From Trichuris trichiura (Eukaryota; Nematoda; Enoplea; Trichinellida; Trichuridae), in contig JBAJFE010000025.1 in assembly GCA_037903355.1 (NCBI GenBank), positions 1,178,001-1,242,000 of the forward strand: a DNA stretch of 64,000 nt. The letters run 5' to 3'. Position 1 is the first letter of the stretch; every line of letters begins with the position of its first letter. Of this stretch, positions 13,901-25,963 are shown piece by piece. Under the pieces are notes generated by a model that did no database searches, was not told the DNA's origin, and saw only the letters and a list, made by a program, of their open reading frames with translations. The position numbers and the translations under genes were made by a program.

Positions 13901-16900
13901 TTGAAAAAGTTCATCATCCGCATAGGGAAGATTGAACGTACGTCGATGAATGCTAGTTTTTAGCAAGTTAAGGGTTAAAGCACGCAAGTAAGGAAAGCAG
14001 TGACTTACTAGCTTGCTGAGGCAAGACAAAGCTGTCTCTTAGATTTCCAGTGGAATCCTTCTTCGAGAGGTTAAAGTAGTTTTTCACAAGTGCACTTATT
14101 GGCGGCTATTCGTTGATCAGAAGTCTCCGCCTATTGGAAATTGTCAAGACGGGGTAGCTCGAGTGTGAACAAAAGCTTAAAAGGTCACCGTCCATCAAGG
14201 AAAGCGTGCCGGTAACCAAATATGGTAGCGGAAATCTGATTTTCTACGTCCAAATTTCTTACGCCCCTTCTTCATTTATCCTACGCGTAGCGGTATGCCA
14301 TTGGGCTTTTCACCGAGCACATTCTTGAATTATGAATAACGAACCATTGTGCGGCCAAAGCTCGCACGTGATTGACCTTATTCAGAGCTTTTATTGAATA
14401 GTTTAACTTTTACGCTTTACGATGTTAGGATTAGGCTGGTGCGCGCTGCATTATTTATTCGACTGTTACCTAACAGATTTAATTTATCCAAGCGTACAAT
14501 GACTTATGAGGAAAAGTGCGCTACGTTCGGTATTTGTAAAAGATTTGAATCGAGCACTATCGTATTATTCATCCGTAAGGTCTGAGAAATAAATGCCAAA
14601 AAAATGCAGCGCACAAACCGTCATTTGCCCATGAGGAGCAAATTCTTTTGACCAGCTTTGTTCATATGTCGAAGACATATGAACAAAGTTGGCATAGACA
14701 GGTTTGAAAGAGTCTGCAGGAGACATTCATGTAGCCTCAATTTGCTGTAATCGTATTTACCTCATTTGCATATGAATCGACTAATTTAGGCAGTTTCACC
14801 GCCGACTTAGGCGTCACTTTTTGACATTACGTCCGCGCCGTAAATGGCCAACAATTGAGATAACAAAACGGCCTTTATTGATCCTTGCTATTTTATGAGC
14901 AGTTTCTGTAATTTCATCGAAAGGAACTATGAATAATTATGAGTGCTTACAGCCGTTATTGCGTTGAGTCAGAAGTTTCTATTTCGAAAATGGAAGAACA
15001 GCTTTTCTTGAGCATAATGGAAAAAACGAACGTTGGCAACTCTTTTTTGTTCAGCGGCCACTTTGGGGGCTATGTTAGCGTGCGGTCCATTTGCGTGGTA
15101 TCGTGCTTGATTATGGGTTATTGTGCCCAAGGAAAAATGGAAAGCCAATGAAAATCCAATTTGCTATGCAATACTACGAGAAGGATAACAGCATGACACC
15201 GTTCCTTACCGGCAGACGTAAAATGGGAAACAAGAATTTAAAAAACATGTAAAAACTCGTAACGAAGCGATTCTTCACGCAAGCAAATAAGGGTTTGCTT
15301 ACGGATGAGATAGACGACGCATTACCCCTTCACCGATTAGCAAATATATACAACGCATGGAGAGTGGTTTCTTTTTGTTGTGTAGGAAACATTTTGTTTT
15401 CTATTTATGGATAGTACGCAAACGAAGGTTAGATCCGTATATATTTGCGACCCGCTAGCTTATCACATATTCTCAGAAGCTACGTGTGACTATGAGTGGG
15501 TTCGTATAATTTCGGTATGTATATCGTGTTGCTACATTATCCTGTTTTGTATGTATATTTATTAATGCAAAGTTTTCAGATCTTTCCTGATCCCTGCCGA
15601 TGAATCAGTTTCAAGTGTGTATGTGCTTGACAATCAGTTTAAAGTAAACTGTAGCCGATACTATGTAGTAGGAACTTTTGCTTTTTCTTTCTTCTCTTTG
15701 CATCCAGGTTTTTGTTGTACGGTTTCTCAGCAGCTTTTCATGCATATAAGGTCTGTCCGAGTGATACTGAATGCCATTCTTTCGTTAAGATCCTAATCGT
15801 CGTTATGTTTGGTGTAAAATGCTTTTTTTCATCTTTCTGAGGAAAACAGTTTTTCAAGGAACATACAGACTTTCTATTTTATGCAAAGGAACGCAGTTCG
15901 TCCTCAGAGAAATAAAAAAAGCGCTGTAAATTAAACGTGATGACAAGTACAACAGTGAAGAAGGAGTCTATTCCATTATCAGTGCGACAGATGTAGAACA
16001 TGGGAAAAATTGCTAGAGAACGACATAACAAAACACTAGATGAAAAAAAGAGACAAACAGCAAACATTGGCCATTTTTAAACCGAGATTTACAACATAAA
16101 CATAGACACTTAAAACCGACTCGTCGGCACTTCTCTTGCGATCACATTCTATTACTGTCAGGAAAGGTTTGAAAACTTTGTAAAAATAAACATTTATGCT
16201 TAGAGAAAGTTAAAATAGCCTTGTGGTATGCACAGTGAAGCTGTCTATTGATTTGTGAGCGACGAAAGAGTTACGGATGCTTATCTTGTATTGGTAACAT
16301 AGACAAGCTGTATAAAACGTTCACCTATAAACGACGAAAAACTGTCTGACCATTACTTGCACATTACATGGGTGAACAAAAGCTAATTGTTTACTGCCCC
16401 AATGTAGGCGGATTCTGTGAAACATTTTACCTTCAAACCATTGTATTTTGAACAAAAGCCGAATCCCGAATACAGGAATTGAACATTAACGTTAATGCTT
16501 GTCAAATGCGATGGTTTGAAGACTATGCGCGCATTGGCCAATTGTTCAAAACTTTCTGTGCCACGAAAGCGGTAACGTACCGTGGCAAAATTCCCCACCG
16601 CATACAGTGCATTGCAAGAACGAGAATGACTAAACAGAAAGAGTTTTTGAGAACATTGAAACAGAGACGCTCAAGTGAAAACTAATAAAACAAATAATAA
16701 GGATACTACTGACCATTTAAGTAAATGAACAAAAATAATCGTATTAGAACGATGCAAATGCCATCTGATATTTTTCTACTTTATCGTTGCAGTTAAAGAC
16801 TAGGATATACCCATACTGGCAATAACATAAAACTGACTGTATCAGTAACAACAAGCAATGACAGTGCTGATACTAATAATAATAATAATATCAATAAATT

Positions 16901-17397
16901 ATTATTACCCTTAATGGTAGGACAATACTATTTTAAAACATTTGCTAAGTCACGTGTATTGTAAAGAGCGCTAAGCAAAATAATGGCTGACATGCGAACA
17001 ATAATAGCATCGAGCGGCTACTAAACATTCCTGATTACTGAAGCCTTAAGAAACTCGCATGGCTTCATTGTCAGCCTTTGATGCAAACCAAATGAACACT
17101 TCCAACTTTAGAAATCCATCTTAAAAAGGTCACTCTCTTAATGACTTTGAAAATCATTTTGTTGGCGAAACTACAATCCAGTGCCCAAGAAATCAAATTT
17201 AGTAAGTAAATTGTAGTTCAAAATCTCGAAAACGACAAGAATGTATGTCTACCTTTCAAAAACACAGCTCCTATTACTATAAAAAGCGTCAAATAGTGAG
17301 CAGAAGAGAGAACGTAGAAAAAGTTTTTTGAGCAAACACCTTCAATAACACAGTCGAACTATCACACCAAAACCTAAGCACGACAACAAATCCTTTC
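4979..17397. other. Long stretch without supported genes
   Basis: More than 12 kb in which neither strand shows a recognisable domain or a convincing multi-exon model. The longest open frames (10683-11258 plus, 6210-6596 minus, 11746-12156 minus) lack an ATG at their start and have no family signature. The stretch is AT-rich with scattered short repeats and one sharp hairpin at 14.66 kb. It may be intergenic DNA or intron of a gene outside the window. Confidence 0.5.
14656..14688. repeat. Perfect 15-bp inverted repeat with 3-base loop
   Basis: CTTTGTTCATATGTC, then GAA, then its exact complement. It lies alone in non-coding DNA. It could be a small RNA hairpin or a transposon remnant; the sequence does not decide. 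Confidence 0.9.
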
Positions 17398-18703
17398 TTA
17401 AGGAGTGCAACGTTCAACGAAGCGGGGATACAATATTGTATCCCTGATGTGATAGCGCCCGGTTACCCAAGTCAAAAAGCGCTCAAGACCTAAACCGTAT
17501 CCGCCATGTGGACAAGAACCGTACTTGCGCTAGAAAAGAAAAACAGCGATCTAGTGAACATTAACTGACAACATCCATCTTCTTCACCTGATCGGTAAAC
17601 CAATAATAAGGTTCCGGATCAATGCCATGACGTTTAAACGCGTCCATCAATTCTTGTTCTTTCCATATCCTCATACTGCCACCAACAACTTCGCCAACGT
17701 TTGGCATAAGTAAATCAACCTAAACATAATATACATAATAACAATGTTTAAAATATTCTATACCGATTCAGTTAATAGTTGATTGTCTTCGCGACGGCTC
17801 ATGTAGAAACTTTTCAGTGTCGCGGGAAAACTATGTAAAAAGATTGGCTGAAAAACAAAGCAGTGAAATAAATTGATTCATAACCAACTAGATTTGTATA
17901 CTTCATTGATCGTATCGGTCATCAAACGTTCCGGCGCTTCCGGTATATCCTAAAAAACTATCGCTCTATCAAAGTAAAACTCATCAATTGATAAGCGAAA
18001 TGGTACATCTCCAAATTGAAAATCAAAACCGTCCTCCTTCTTTACGCCGTGTTCGTTCAGCCATTTTATTGCGTCCGTATAAGCCATTCGGCGAAACGGT
18101 TTCGAAGGTAGTTTGAACGTCTAAAAGCGCAATATTATTTTTTGCTTTTTAGAAAATGACTCCAAGCAAACTACCGGATTCAATTCCATCACTAAATGAC
18201 CCTCACAAGATTCAATAACTCGTTTTGCTACATCGCATACAATGTCTTCCAAACGACACAAAAGTTCATCGAAGGTTATGAATGGACATTCGGCTTCAAC
18301 GTGAGTATACCTTCAATGTACAATTTGTTCAATGGATTCAATTTCTTGGGCTATTATGCAAATTCAAACTCGGATAGATGTCGACGAGTACGACTTTTTT
18401 CGGCTCGATACGACATTGCAATACAATAGACGTCGCCTAAGCTTGGCAAGCACGTTTCCAAGTAAAGTTGAGACGATTGAGTCAGGTAAGCCTGGAATTA
18501 TGCAAATTAAAATGCTGTAGTAACAGAGGGATCGAAATGCCGCCGACCTCTTCTCCGTAGTAGTCAAATTTGAATAATGTTGACCCGCCTTCCACCTGTG
18601 TTTGTACCATAGTTGGCGGTGTCACTTCGCAATAGCCGCGACTGTGAAAGTGGGCTCGAAAGGCGGCGAGCAATTGCCCTCTGACCTTCATTATTTTTGA
18701 AAG
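17398..18703. repeat. Conversion block, copy A side (exons 8-15 of synthetase A)
   Basis: These 1306 bp align without a gap to 22875-24180. By eye there are about 33 mismatches (roughly 97% identity), spread over exons and introns alike. Similarity stops at the stop codon on one side and at the acceptor of exon 8 on the other. Flanking DNA on both sides is unrelated. Confidence 0.9.
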
Positions 18704-20271
18704 CTGAAAGATCCATTAGCTAGCTCGAACTGAGTGTTCCGCCGAAGCATGTCGTTTCTACATTTTCACCTCGTAAGACCAAATGGCGCTGATCGAGCAG
18801 AATGTCCGGATGCGCTTCCTGCAAGTAATGTTGAAAAGGCAGAGTAGAAATTTGAGCCTAAGCGAAGTTCACCTCGTTCAATACGTTTTCTATTCCACCG
18901 GCTGGCGATTCTCCAATGATTTTCCAAAAATCAACGGCCAGTTCGCATCCACCGGGTGCCTAGCAATGAAAACAATCAATTCTAATATTACTAACATGAT
19001 TTGGGCGGTCGAGCTTTTCGCCCACGCAAATATACAGTGCCGACGCCTGCTGAACAAACTATGCCGTTTTCTCGCTACGTTGTGGCTATTCTGTTTTTAT
19101 ATTTTGCCTTGGGCTTAGGTTAGGAGCAGAGCACGATGGCCTGCATGATTCTACTGTCAAGCAGCCGGTTTCCTCGCATTATTGTCGGCTATCCTGACCT
19201 GCCATAGCCTTAGCCTAAGCTAAGATGTAAGGAAAGTATATATATATACACTTTAAAGTTTTTAAAAAGCAACAAAGATTCACTAGTACATGGAAACAAA
19301 TCATAGCACTTTATATGGTTAAGTGTAGAAGTAAAAGAAGATAGCTCACTTCCTTTCCCTCTGGCACGTGAGTTAACGTTCCAATAATGAATAAAGATGA
19401 CTCCTGACTGAGCATGATTGCGTCATATGTTTGACACTGAAACGTTGCTTAGCGGCTCAGAATAAAAATGATACGTGCAGTACAGAAAAGAAAACGGATT
19501 TACGAGTTTGCCGCTAATGATGCACTGAAGGTAGCCGGTGCCGTCTCGCAAGACGACGAACATTAATTGTTTGCCTTGTCGACGCATTCTGTGCACCCAT
19601 CCGAATACTTTGACGCGCTTTTCAATCATGTTAGGTGCGTCACGAATTTTCACTACGACAGGGCTTGGAAGATTCGGATCCTCTTCGACCAGTACGCTTT
19701 TTGCCGCTTCAAGATTTTGATCTCGTCGAATAGCATCTTCGAGCTGTTCTCAAACGGGTCTCGTTAATGACATATACGCCCTTAAAGGGGGAATGGGAAC
19801 CTCTTTGGAACCTCTTTGGAAATTCGTTCCTTGGATTTCCGCAACTCCTGCTGCCATAATCGGTGGTACTTTTTAAATTGCGATTGCGACACGGGCTTCC
19901 ATTCCTGAACAGCGAAAATGTTTTGATTAATACTTCCAGAAGAAGTCTGTTTGCCTACTTCTTCTTCGCCGGGAACGTCAGCTAGAAACGTGGGAAATGG
20001 TTCGACGCCGATGAATTTCATCGCCTTTAAGGATAAGAAAAAGAAATTGACAGAAAGTCGATTTTGCAAAATTCTGCTGTAGCTTGAAGTACATGAAGAA
20101 GGGTCTTGAATGGTTTCTTTGACGTTCCGTCGCCTGTGTCGTCGCTGCCCGTACTTTCGGAAATGTAGACTTCATTGCTGGCTGCTAAATTTAAAAGAAA
20201 AGAAAAGCTTTAATTCGAGGGAACAGCAATGAACTGTTCAATTTTTTTTTGGCCTTACGGACTACTACCAT
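17398..20271 (-). CDS. NARS1: Asparaginyl-tRNA synthetase, cytoplasmic (copy A)
   Basis: Class IIb aminoacyl-tRNA synthetase that charges tRNA-Asn with asparagine using ATP in the cytosol. Fifteen exons, high to low coordinate: 20271-20259, 20184-20093, 20024-19812, 19743-19504, 19436-19350, 18959-18873, 18818-18762, 18703-18548, 18491-18370, 18310-18175, 18120-18007, 17949-17902, 17847-17764, 17719-17588, 17529-17398. They join in phase to 570 residues (human about 548). The N-terminal unit ([16 protein letters not shown]) is followed by the OB-fold anticodon-binding domain ([17 protein letters not shown]...[10 protein letters not shown]). The catalytic domain has motif 2 ([21 protein letters not shown] region) and motif 3 (GYGLGLERF). 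The start is a 13-bp first exon, inferred because it restores the reading frame and the conserved N-terminus. Copy B lies 5.5 kb upstream on the same strand. Exons 8-15 match copy B almost exactly. Confidence 0.95.
19055..19225. repeat. Partial copy of the GTGGCGACATCTA/TTAGGC foldback family
   Basis: Inside a synthetase A intron. It contains TTTTCTCGCTACGTTGTGGC, TATATTTTGCCTTGGGCTTAGG and, further right, AGCCTTAGCCTAAGCTAAG. These are the same motifs as the copies at 54.0 and 60.1 kb. Confidence 0.55.
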
Positions 20272-20463
20272 AGCTGATCGTTGTCGCTTCGCTGCTAGCC
20301 ACTACAATACTGTTGCAGTGAATAAACAAGAGACAAAACACCTTAAATGGAAGCGTTAAAGCGTGTTGTCAACGTCACGTTTAACCCCGCAATAACTAGC
20401 CATTCACGTTGAACTTGGGTTCATGACGTAGCAGAAGAGCCAAATAAAATAAGCCTATTGAAA

Positions 20464-20656
20464 ATGCTCGCCGTCAGACGATTCTTTGTTACAGGATTGG
20501 TGAGTGGGCGAACAAGCCAGTCACTGTCGGCTAGTCAAATATTTTACTACTGATCGACTAATAGCATGTCAGTGCAATAGTTCTGCTGAAATCCAGGAAA
20601 AATGCATCTCTGTACAGCCACCTGACCGCCGAAGAGATATAGTGACGAAAAGGAAG
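20464..20656 (+). CDS. Possible 5' exons of a small unidentified gene, divergent from synthetase A
   Basis: An ATG exon (20464-20499) encodes MLAVRRFFVTGL and ends at a consensus donor (gtgagt). A second exon (20597-20656, acceptor ATCCAG) continues in phase with EKCISVQPPDRRRDIVTKRK and ends at another consensus donor (gtaagt). The start is arginine-rich and hydrophobic like a mitochondrial targeting sequence. I found no following exon and do not recognise the family. If real, it shares a promoter of about 190 bp with synthetase A, which starts at 20271 in the opposite direction. Confidence 0.35.
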
Positions 20657-21634
20657 GTAAGTCTGGTTTTCTCGCTTAATTATGTGCATGAAAAACTTCC
20701 TTGAACAAGGTAAAAATGCGCAGATAGTCAGCAAATAGCGTTGGGGCCTTTTGCTATTATTTTGCGCTACCTTTTGTTCTATTAGTAATAGGCTGGAGCT
20801 TAAGGTTTAGGGATACCGTGAAGAAAATGTTGCCGGCCGGATAATAGATATCCCTCAAGCCTAAGTCTCAACCTGAGCTTATTAGAACAAAAGATAACAA
20901 CACAAAGTGTCTCAGATAGACAAATAAATGCTCAGGGATAATGGCGCCACCACAATCCTTTGCTAAGAACTTATAAGTATTAAATAGCAGCGTTTAGGGA
21001 TCGGAATACTACTTACTAGCATCCTTTTGACGTCCAGAAACGACCAAAAGTTTTTGTCGTTTAACTTGACGCCATATCGGCTGAGGAAAAGTTCAATGGG
21101 AACATACTTTTGGATATGCCAAGAAATTTGTGCAACCCATTAGTTGACTGTGTGGACTTAGCTGAATAATAGGAAGTATATTGGGATTATCAACATTTGC
21201 CGATGCAAAGTAGCAGCAATACACTGTCTGTAAATGTTTATACATCAGCAAAATCTTAACTACGACTTCTAAAAACGCATAAGACTTACGCAATCATTCA
21301 GAAATTCTTACGAAGGCAATTCAAAATCGTTTGCTTATTTCTGTGCAACATAATAATGAAATTAAGTTTATCACGTAAAATTGTATGCTACTAAAACGCG
21401 GACGCGTTTTGGCTACACACGATTTTATATGATAAGCCCAATTTCTTTATTGTTTTACAGAAACAGCGTTTTTTACTTTAGTTGAAAAATGAATGAACTG
21501 AGCTTTAGAGATCAGAGCAATTCCCGTCTTCATCGTTGTACGTGATGACGTCAAACATCGTGACGTAGCACGCCAAAGACGTAGCACGCCGTGTGTACAT
21601 TTTTTGACTATGACAAAAACACTAGTTTCTAAAC

Positions 21635-21714
<80 letters not shown>
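21635..21714. repeat. (AAT)n(AAG)n microsatellite
   Basis: About 16 AAT units run directly into about 11 AAG units, immediately left of foldback F3. Confidence 0.95.
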
Positions 21715-21715
<1 letters not shown>

Positions 21716-21716
21716 C

Positions 21717-21850
21717 TAATCTGTTTCTTTTTACGGAATGTAAGTCCCGTCAAAGATACAATAAACTTTCATTCTCCGTAGCTTTCGAGCTAACAAAAAC
21801 TTTATTGTATCTTTAACGAGACGCACATTCCATAAAAAGAAACAGATTAA
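21717..21850. repeat. Foldback element F3
   Basis: Arms of about 49 bp: AATCTGTTTCTTTTTACGGA leftmost, with AAAAAGAAACAGATT at the right end. They flank a centre with GCTTTCGAGC. The tail CTACAGTCCCGTACCAAAAA and then ATCTTCAAAAATAATAATAA lies to the right and leads into another AAT tract. Confidence 0.85.
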
Positions 21851-21913
21851 ACATAAAAACCTACAGTCCCGTACCAAAAAGCTACATCTTCAAAAATAAT
21901 AATAATAATAAAA

Positions 21914-22070
21914 TCTTTTTCTTACGGAATATGTCCCCTTATACAAAAAGTTTAATGTCCGAAGCTTTCAGGCCGCGCGTGACCCGTCCTCAGCGGTACT
22001 GCTTCGGCGTGAAAGCTTCGGACATTAAAAATCTTTTGTATAACGAGACATATTTCGTAAGAAGAAAGAA
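21914..22070. repeat. Foldback element F4
   Basis: Arms of about 60 bp: TCTTTTTCTTACGGAATATG left, its complement ending at AAGAAAGA right. The core is GAAGCTTTCAGG...GTGACCCGTCCTCAGCGG. The tail CTACAGTCTCGTGCCAAAAG is a variant of the F3 tail, so F3 and F4 are adjacent members of one family. Confidence 0.85.
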
Positions 22071-22874
22071 CTTAATCATGAAAGCCTACAGTCTCGTGCC
22101 AAAAGGCTACATTTTCAAAAATAAGAATAATGATCTGAAAGAATGTAAAAAACGTTCTTTTTCCAACTGAAACCAAAACCAATAGCATCGTGCTAAGTTA
22201 TGATTTGTCATTCGACTGAAAATTTCAGCCTTGCAACCATCTGCCTGATATTTTAGGCATTGAATTGTGTAAACGTAAGAGAGAGAAGGCTGAACAAATG
22301 CCGCTCCGACGTTTCGCGATGTACGTAACTTTTGCTGCGCTAATTCTGAGCTAACGCTTACAATCAGATCAATCCATTCTGCGGAATATGTCATTGCTTT
22401 TAAAATTTAACTGCCGACACAAAGTATTTTCAAAAACATACACCGGATAGTCCCTTTCCGATGGAGTTTATCGCAAATAAAAAATCTATTCAACGTGTTT
22501 TGAAAAAGCAAAAAAACATCCGATGTTTACTCGTCTCGAATGGTTTTGACTTAACATGAGCGACGTTTGCCAAATCTCAAACTTTGCTCATCGAAAATGT
22601 TAACATATTATTATAATGGGGAAATAGATAAATTTCAAATGAACAATACGCATTGACTTTGAACTCGCACCACAATATTGTTGACTTTAGAAGAAGTGAA
22701 AATACGCATAGTACTTAACGGATTTTATAACGAAGCCACCGGAGTGAGCCACGAAATAGCAACGATAGTGCTTAAAGCGGAACAACGCATTTTGCAAAAG
22801 AGAGATTGTAGGCTTCAAAAACACCGTAAACCGACCGGGACCTATATGGACGAACCTATTTGCCCATTATGAAG

Positions 22875-24180
22875 CTAAGGAGTGCAACGTTCAACGAAGC
22901 GGGGATACAATATTGTATCCCTGATGTGATAGCGCCCAGTTACCCAAGTCAGAAAGCGCTCAAGACCTAAACCGTATCCGCCATGTGGACAAGAACCGTA
23001 CTTGCGCTAGAAAAGAAAAACAGCGATCTAGTGAACATTAGCTGACAACATCCATCTTCTTCACCTGATCGGTAAACCAATAATAAGGTTCCGGATCAAT
23101 GCCATGACGTTTAAACGCGTCCATCAATTCTTGTTCTTTCCATATCCTCATACTGCCACCAACAACTTCGCCAACGTTTGGCATAAGTAAATCAACCTAA
23201 ACATAATATACATAATAACAATGTTAAAAATATTCTATACCGATTCAGTTAATAGTTGATTGTCTTCGCGACGGCTCATGTAGAAACTTTTCAGCGTTGC
23301 GGGAAAACTATGCAAAAAGATTGGCTGAAAAACAAAGCAGTGAAATAAATTGATTCATAACCAACTAGATTTGTATACTTCATTGATCGTATCGGTCATC
23401 AAACGTTCCGGCGCTTCCGGTATATCCTAAAAAACTATTATTCTATCAAAGCAAAACTCATCAATTGATAAGCGAAATGGTACATCTCCAAATTGAAAAT
23501 CAAAACCGTCCTCCTTCTTTACGCCATGTTCGTTCAGCCATTTTATTGCGTCCGTATAAGCCATTCGGCGAAACGGTTTCGAAGGTATTTTGAACTTCTA
23601 AAAGCGCAATATTATTTTTTGCTTTTTAGAAAATGACTCCAAGCAAACTACCGGATTCAATTCCATCACTAAATGACCTTCGCAAGATTTAACAACTCGT
23701 TTTGCTACATCGCATACAATGTCTTCCAGACGACACAAAAGTTCATCGAAGGTTATGAATGGACATTCGGCTTCAACGTGAGTATACCTTCAATGTACAA
23801 TTTGTTCAATGAATTCAATTTCTTTGGCTATTATGCAAATTCAAACTCGGATAGATGTCGACGAGTACGACTTTTTTCGGCTCGATACGACATTGCAATA
23901 CAATAGACGTCGCCTAAGCTTGGCAAGCACGTTTCCAAGTAAAGTTGAGACGATTGAGTCAGGTAAGCCTGAAATTATGCAAATTAAAATGCTGTAGCAA
24001 CAGAGGAATCGAAGTGCCGCCGACCTCTTCTCCGTAGTAGTCAAATTTGAATAATGTCGAGCCGCCTTCAACCTGTGTTTGTACCATAGTTGGCGGTGTC
24101 ACTTCGTAATAGCCGCGACTGGTATAGTGGGCTCGAAAGGCGGCGAGCAATAGCCCTCTGACCTTCATTATTTTTGATAG
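22875..24180. repeat. Conversion block, copy B side (exons 8-15 of synthetase B)
   Basis: Partner of 17398-18703, offset by exactly 5477 bp with no indel across 1306 bp. The match ends between TTTTTGA and the acceptor CTGAAAG (A) or CTAAATA (B). Confidence 0.9.
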
Positions 24181-25963
24181 CTAAATACCCGAAGTGAAAT
24201 ACGCATTGGGGTTGTTTTGTTCTTACAGACTCTCCGCGCAACACCAAATGCCGCTGGTCGAGCAGAACATCCGGATGCGCGTCCTGTAATCAAGCGTATT
24301 GTCGTTACGTTGAAGAGAACAGGAATAAAAGATTTACCTCATTCAATACGTGGTCAATTCCACCAGGTGGAGCATCACCAATCAGCTTCCAAAAATCGGC
24401 TTGCAGCTCGCATCCTCCCGGCGCCTAAAGTACTTGAATTTCATAGGATACGGTAGCCGCCCGAGAAGCATCCTATATGCACCTTAGTTCGCTTGAATAT
24501 GCCAGAAATATGAATTGATTTGTTCAATGGGAAAATTACTCTTTCTTATAGCTCTTAACCTACCTGCTTTGACGACTTATCTAATCAATGATTTGAAGCC
24601 TTTTCGAGCTGAGGTAAAAACAAATAGTACGGACAATGATGAGCTCAGTATATTGCAAGCATTTTAAAAGAGTTTCCGACGTATTATAACATAACAATAC
24701 AAAAAATAATGATATTTCATTTAAACTTAGAAAGTGGAGTATTGTTTCGCTTGTAATTCGACAATGGACTTTGTCCTTACGAACAATGCCTAAAAAAGAC
24801 TTATTCAAAAGCTGAAAATCGTCTTATGTTTAATGTATTCGCGCCTTTAGGAATCGCCTTTACGGCGAGCTCAATAAAGGAACGCGTTTAAGCAATACCT
24901 GCATTTTTTTATATCTCCTTATTCGGAAATTTTATAAACGTACAACAATTATCTGTTGCTTAAGCTGAATTTTTAAATTAAGAGAAGAAAGTGATGAATA
25001 TTTTGTCTTTCTTTATTCTCGCGGCCAAGTCGATGCTAAGAATGTGTAATTTTACAAGTCGCTTTGCTTACCTCCTTTCCTTCGGGAAGTTTCTTTAAGG
25101 TGCCAACAACGAAGATGGAAGATTCAGGTGACAATGTAAGCGCATCGTACGTTTGGCACTAAAAAAAGAAAGTCGATCTTGAAACGTATGTGACGCTTTG
25201 AAGATGTTCACCAATTTGTCCGTCATTACACTCTGAAGGAAACCGGTACCGTCTCGCAAAACAAGGAACATTAAACGCTTTCCCTGACGTCGTAAACGAT
25301 GCACCCATCCGTATATACGGACTCGTATGCCTATGTTGTTTTCAACATGTCGTATTTTAACAGTTATGGCCTTAGGAAGGTTGCCATCCTCTTCAATAAC
25401 AATTTGCTTTGCCGCTGCGAGATTTTCAAAACGACGACGCGTATCTTGCGTCTAAACTAAATTTCACAACACGGAAAGGAAACGATGGCAAAAAGATTAA
25501 ACCTCCTTGGTATCATCGCGTTCGAGTTTACGCATTTCTTGCTGCCACAATCGGTAGCACTTTTTAAACTGCGACTGGCTAACCTTTGCCCATTCCTGAA
25601 AAGACTAGAGGAGTTTCGGACGAACGAATACACCCTAAAAGCCAAATACGCACCGTACTATCGGCACCCGCTTCGACAAGCAATTCGGGAAAGGGCTCTT
25701 TTCGAAAACACATCATTGCCTACGTATGATGGAAAAAATGGATTGTTTTGACCTAACTGTCTAACCGTTACTCGAAGAACAGTCTTGAAAGGCTTCTCCG
25801 TTGTTCCATTACCGTGTTCGTCCGAACCGCGTCCCTCCGAAATGTGTAACGCCTTCAGTTCTTGAAACAAACGACGAACAATAACTAAAACAAAAGGAAG
25901 CGACGACGTACCGCGAATACAATCATTTTGACCATCCATCAAAACTTTGCGCACCTCCGTCAT
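22875..25963 (-). CDS. NARS1: Asparaginyl-tRNA synthetase, cytoplasmic (copy B)
   Basis: Second complete copy of the class IIb synthetase. Exons, high to low: 25963-25912, 25860-25712 (an alternative donor would end it at 25724), 25595-25503, 25451-25212, 25158-25072, 24424-24338, 24283-24227, 24180-24025, 23968-23847, 23787-23652, 23597-23484, 23426-23379, 23324-23241, 23196-23065, 23006-22875. This gives about 562 residues in phase. Exons 4-7 have exactly the same lengths as in copy A but differ greatly in sequence ([16 protein letters not shown] here against [16 protein letters not shown] in A). Exons 8-15 are almost identical. The first intron is 51 bp, a multiple of three and free of stops, so the frame reads through it. 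The N-terminus differs from copy A in exon number and sequence. All class II motifs are intact, so this is not an obvious pseudogene. Confidence 0.93.

Larger units (their letters stand above)
20657..22874. other. Spacer between the two synthetase genes
   Basis: Contains an AAT/AAG microsatellite, two foldback elements and short open stretches. One minus-strand stretch (21106-21017) reads as a phase-0 30-codon exon with a strong donor (gtaagtagt) and is reported as a finding. No complete gene can be supported. Confidence 0.6.

Noticed and set aside
17461..17480. Sequence resembling a nematode spliced leader (GGTTACCCAAG)
   Set aside because: It lies inside the last exon of synthetase A and is explained by its coding sequence.
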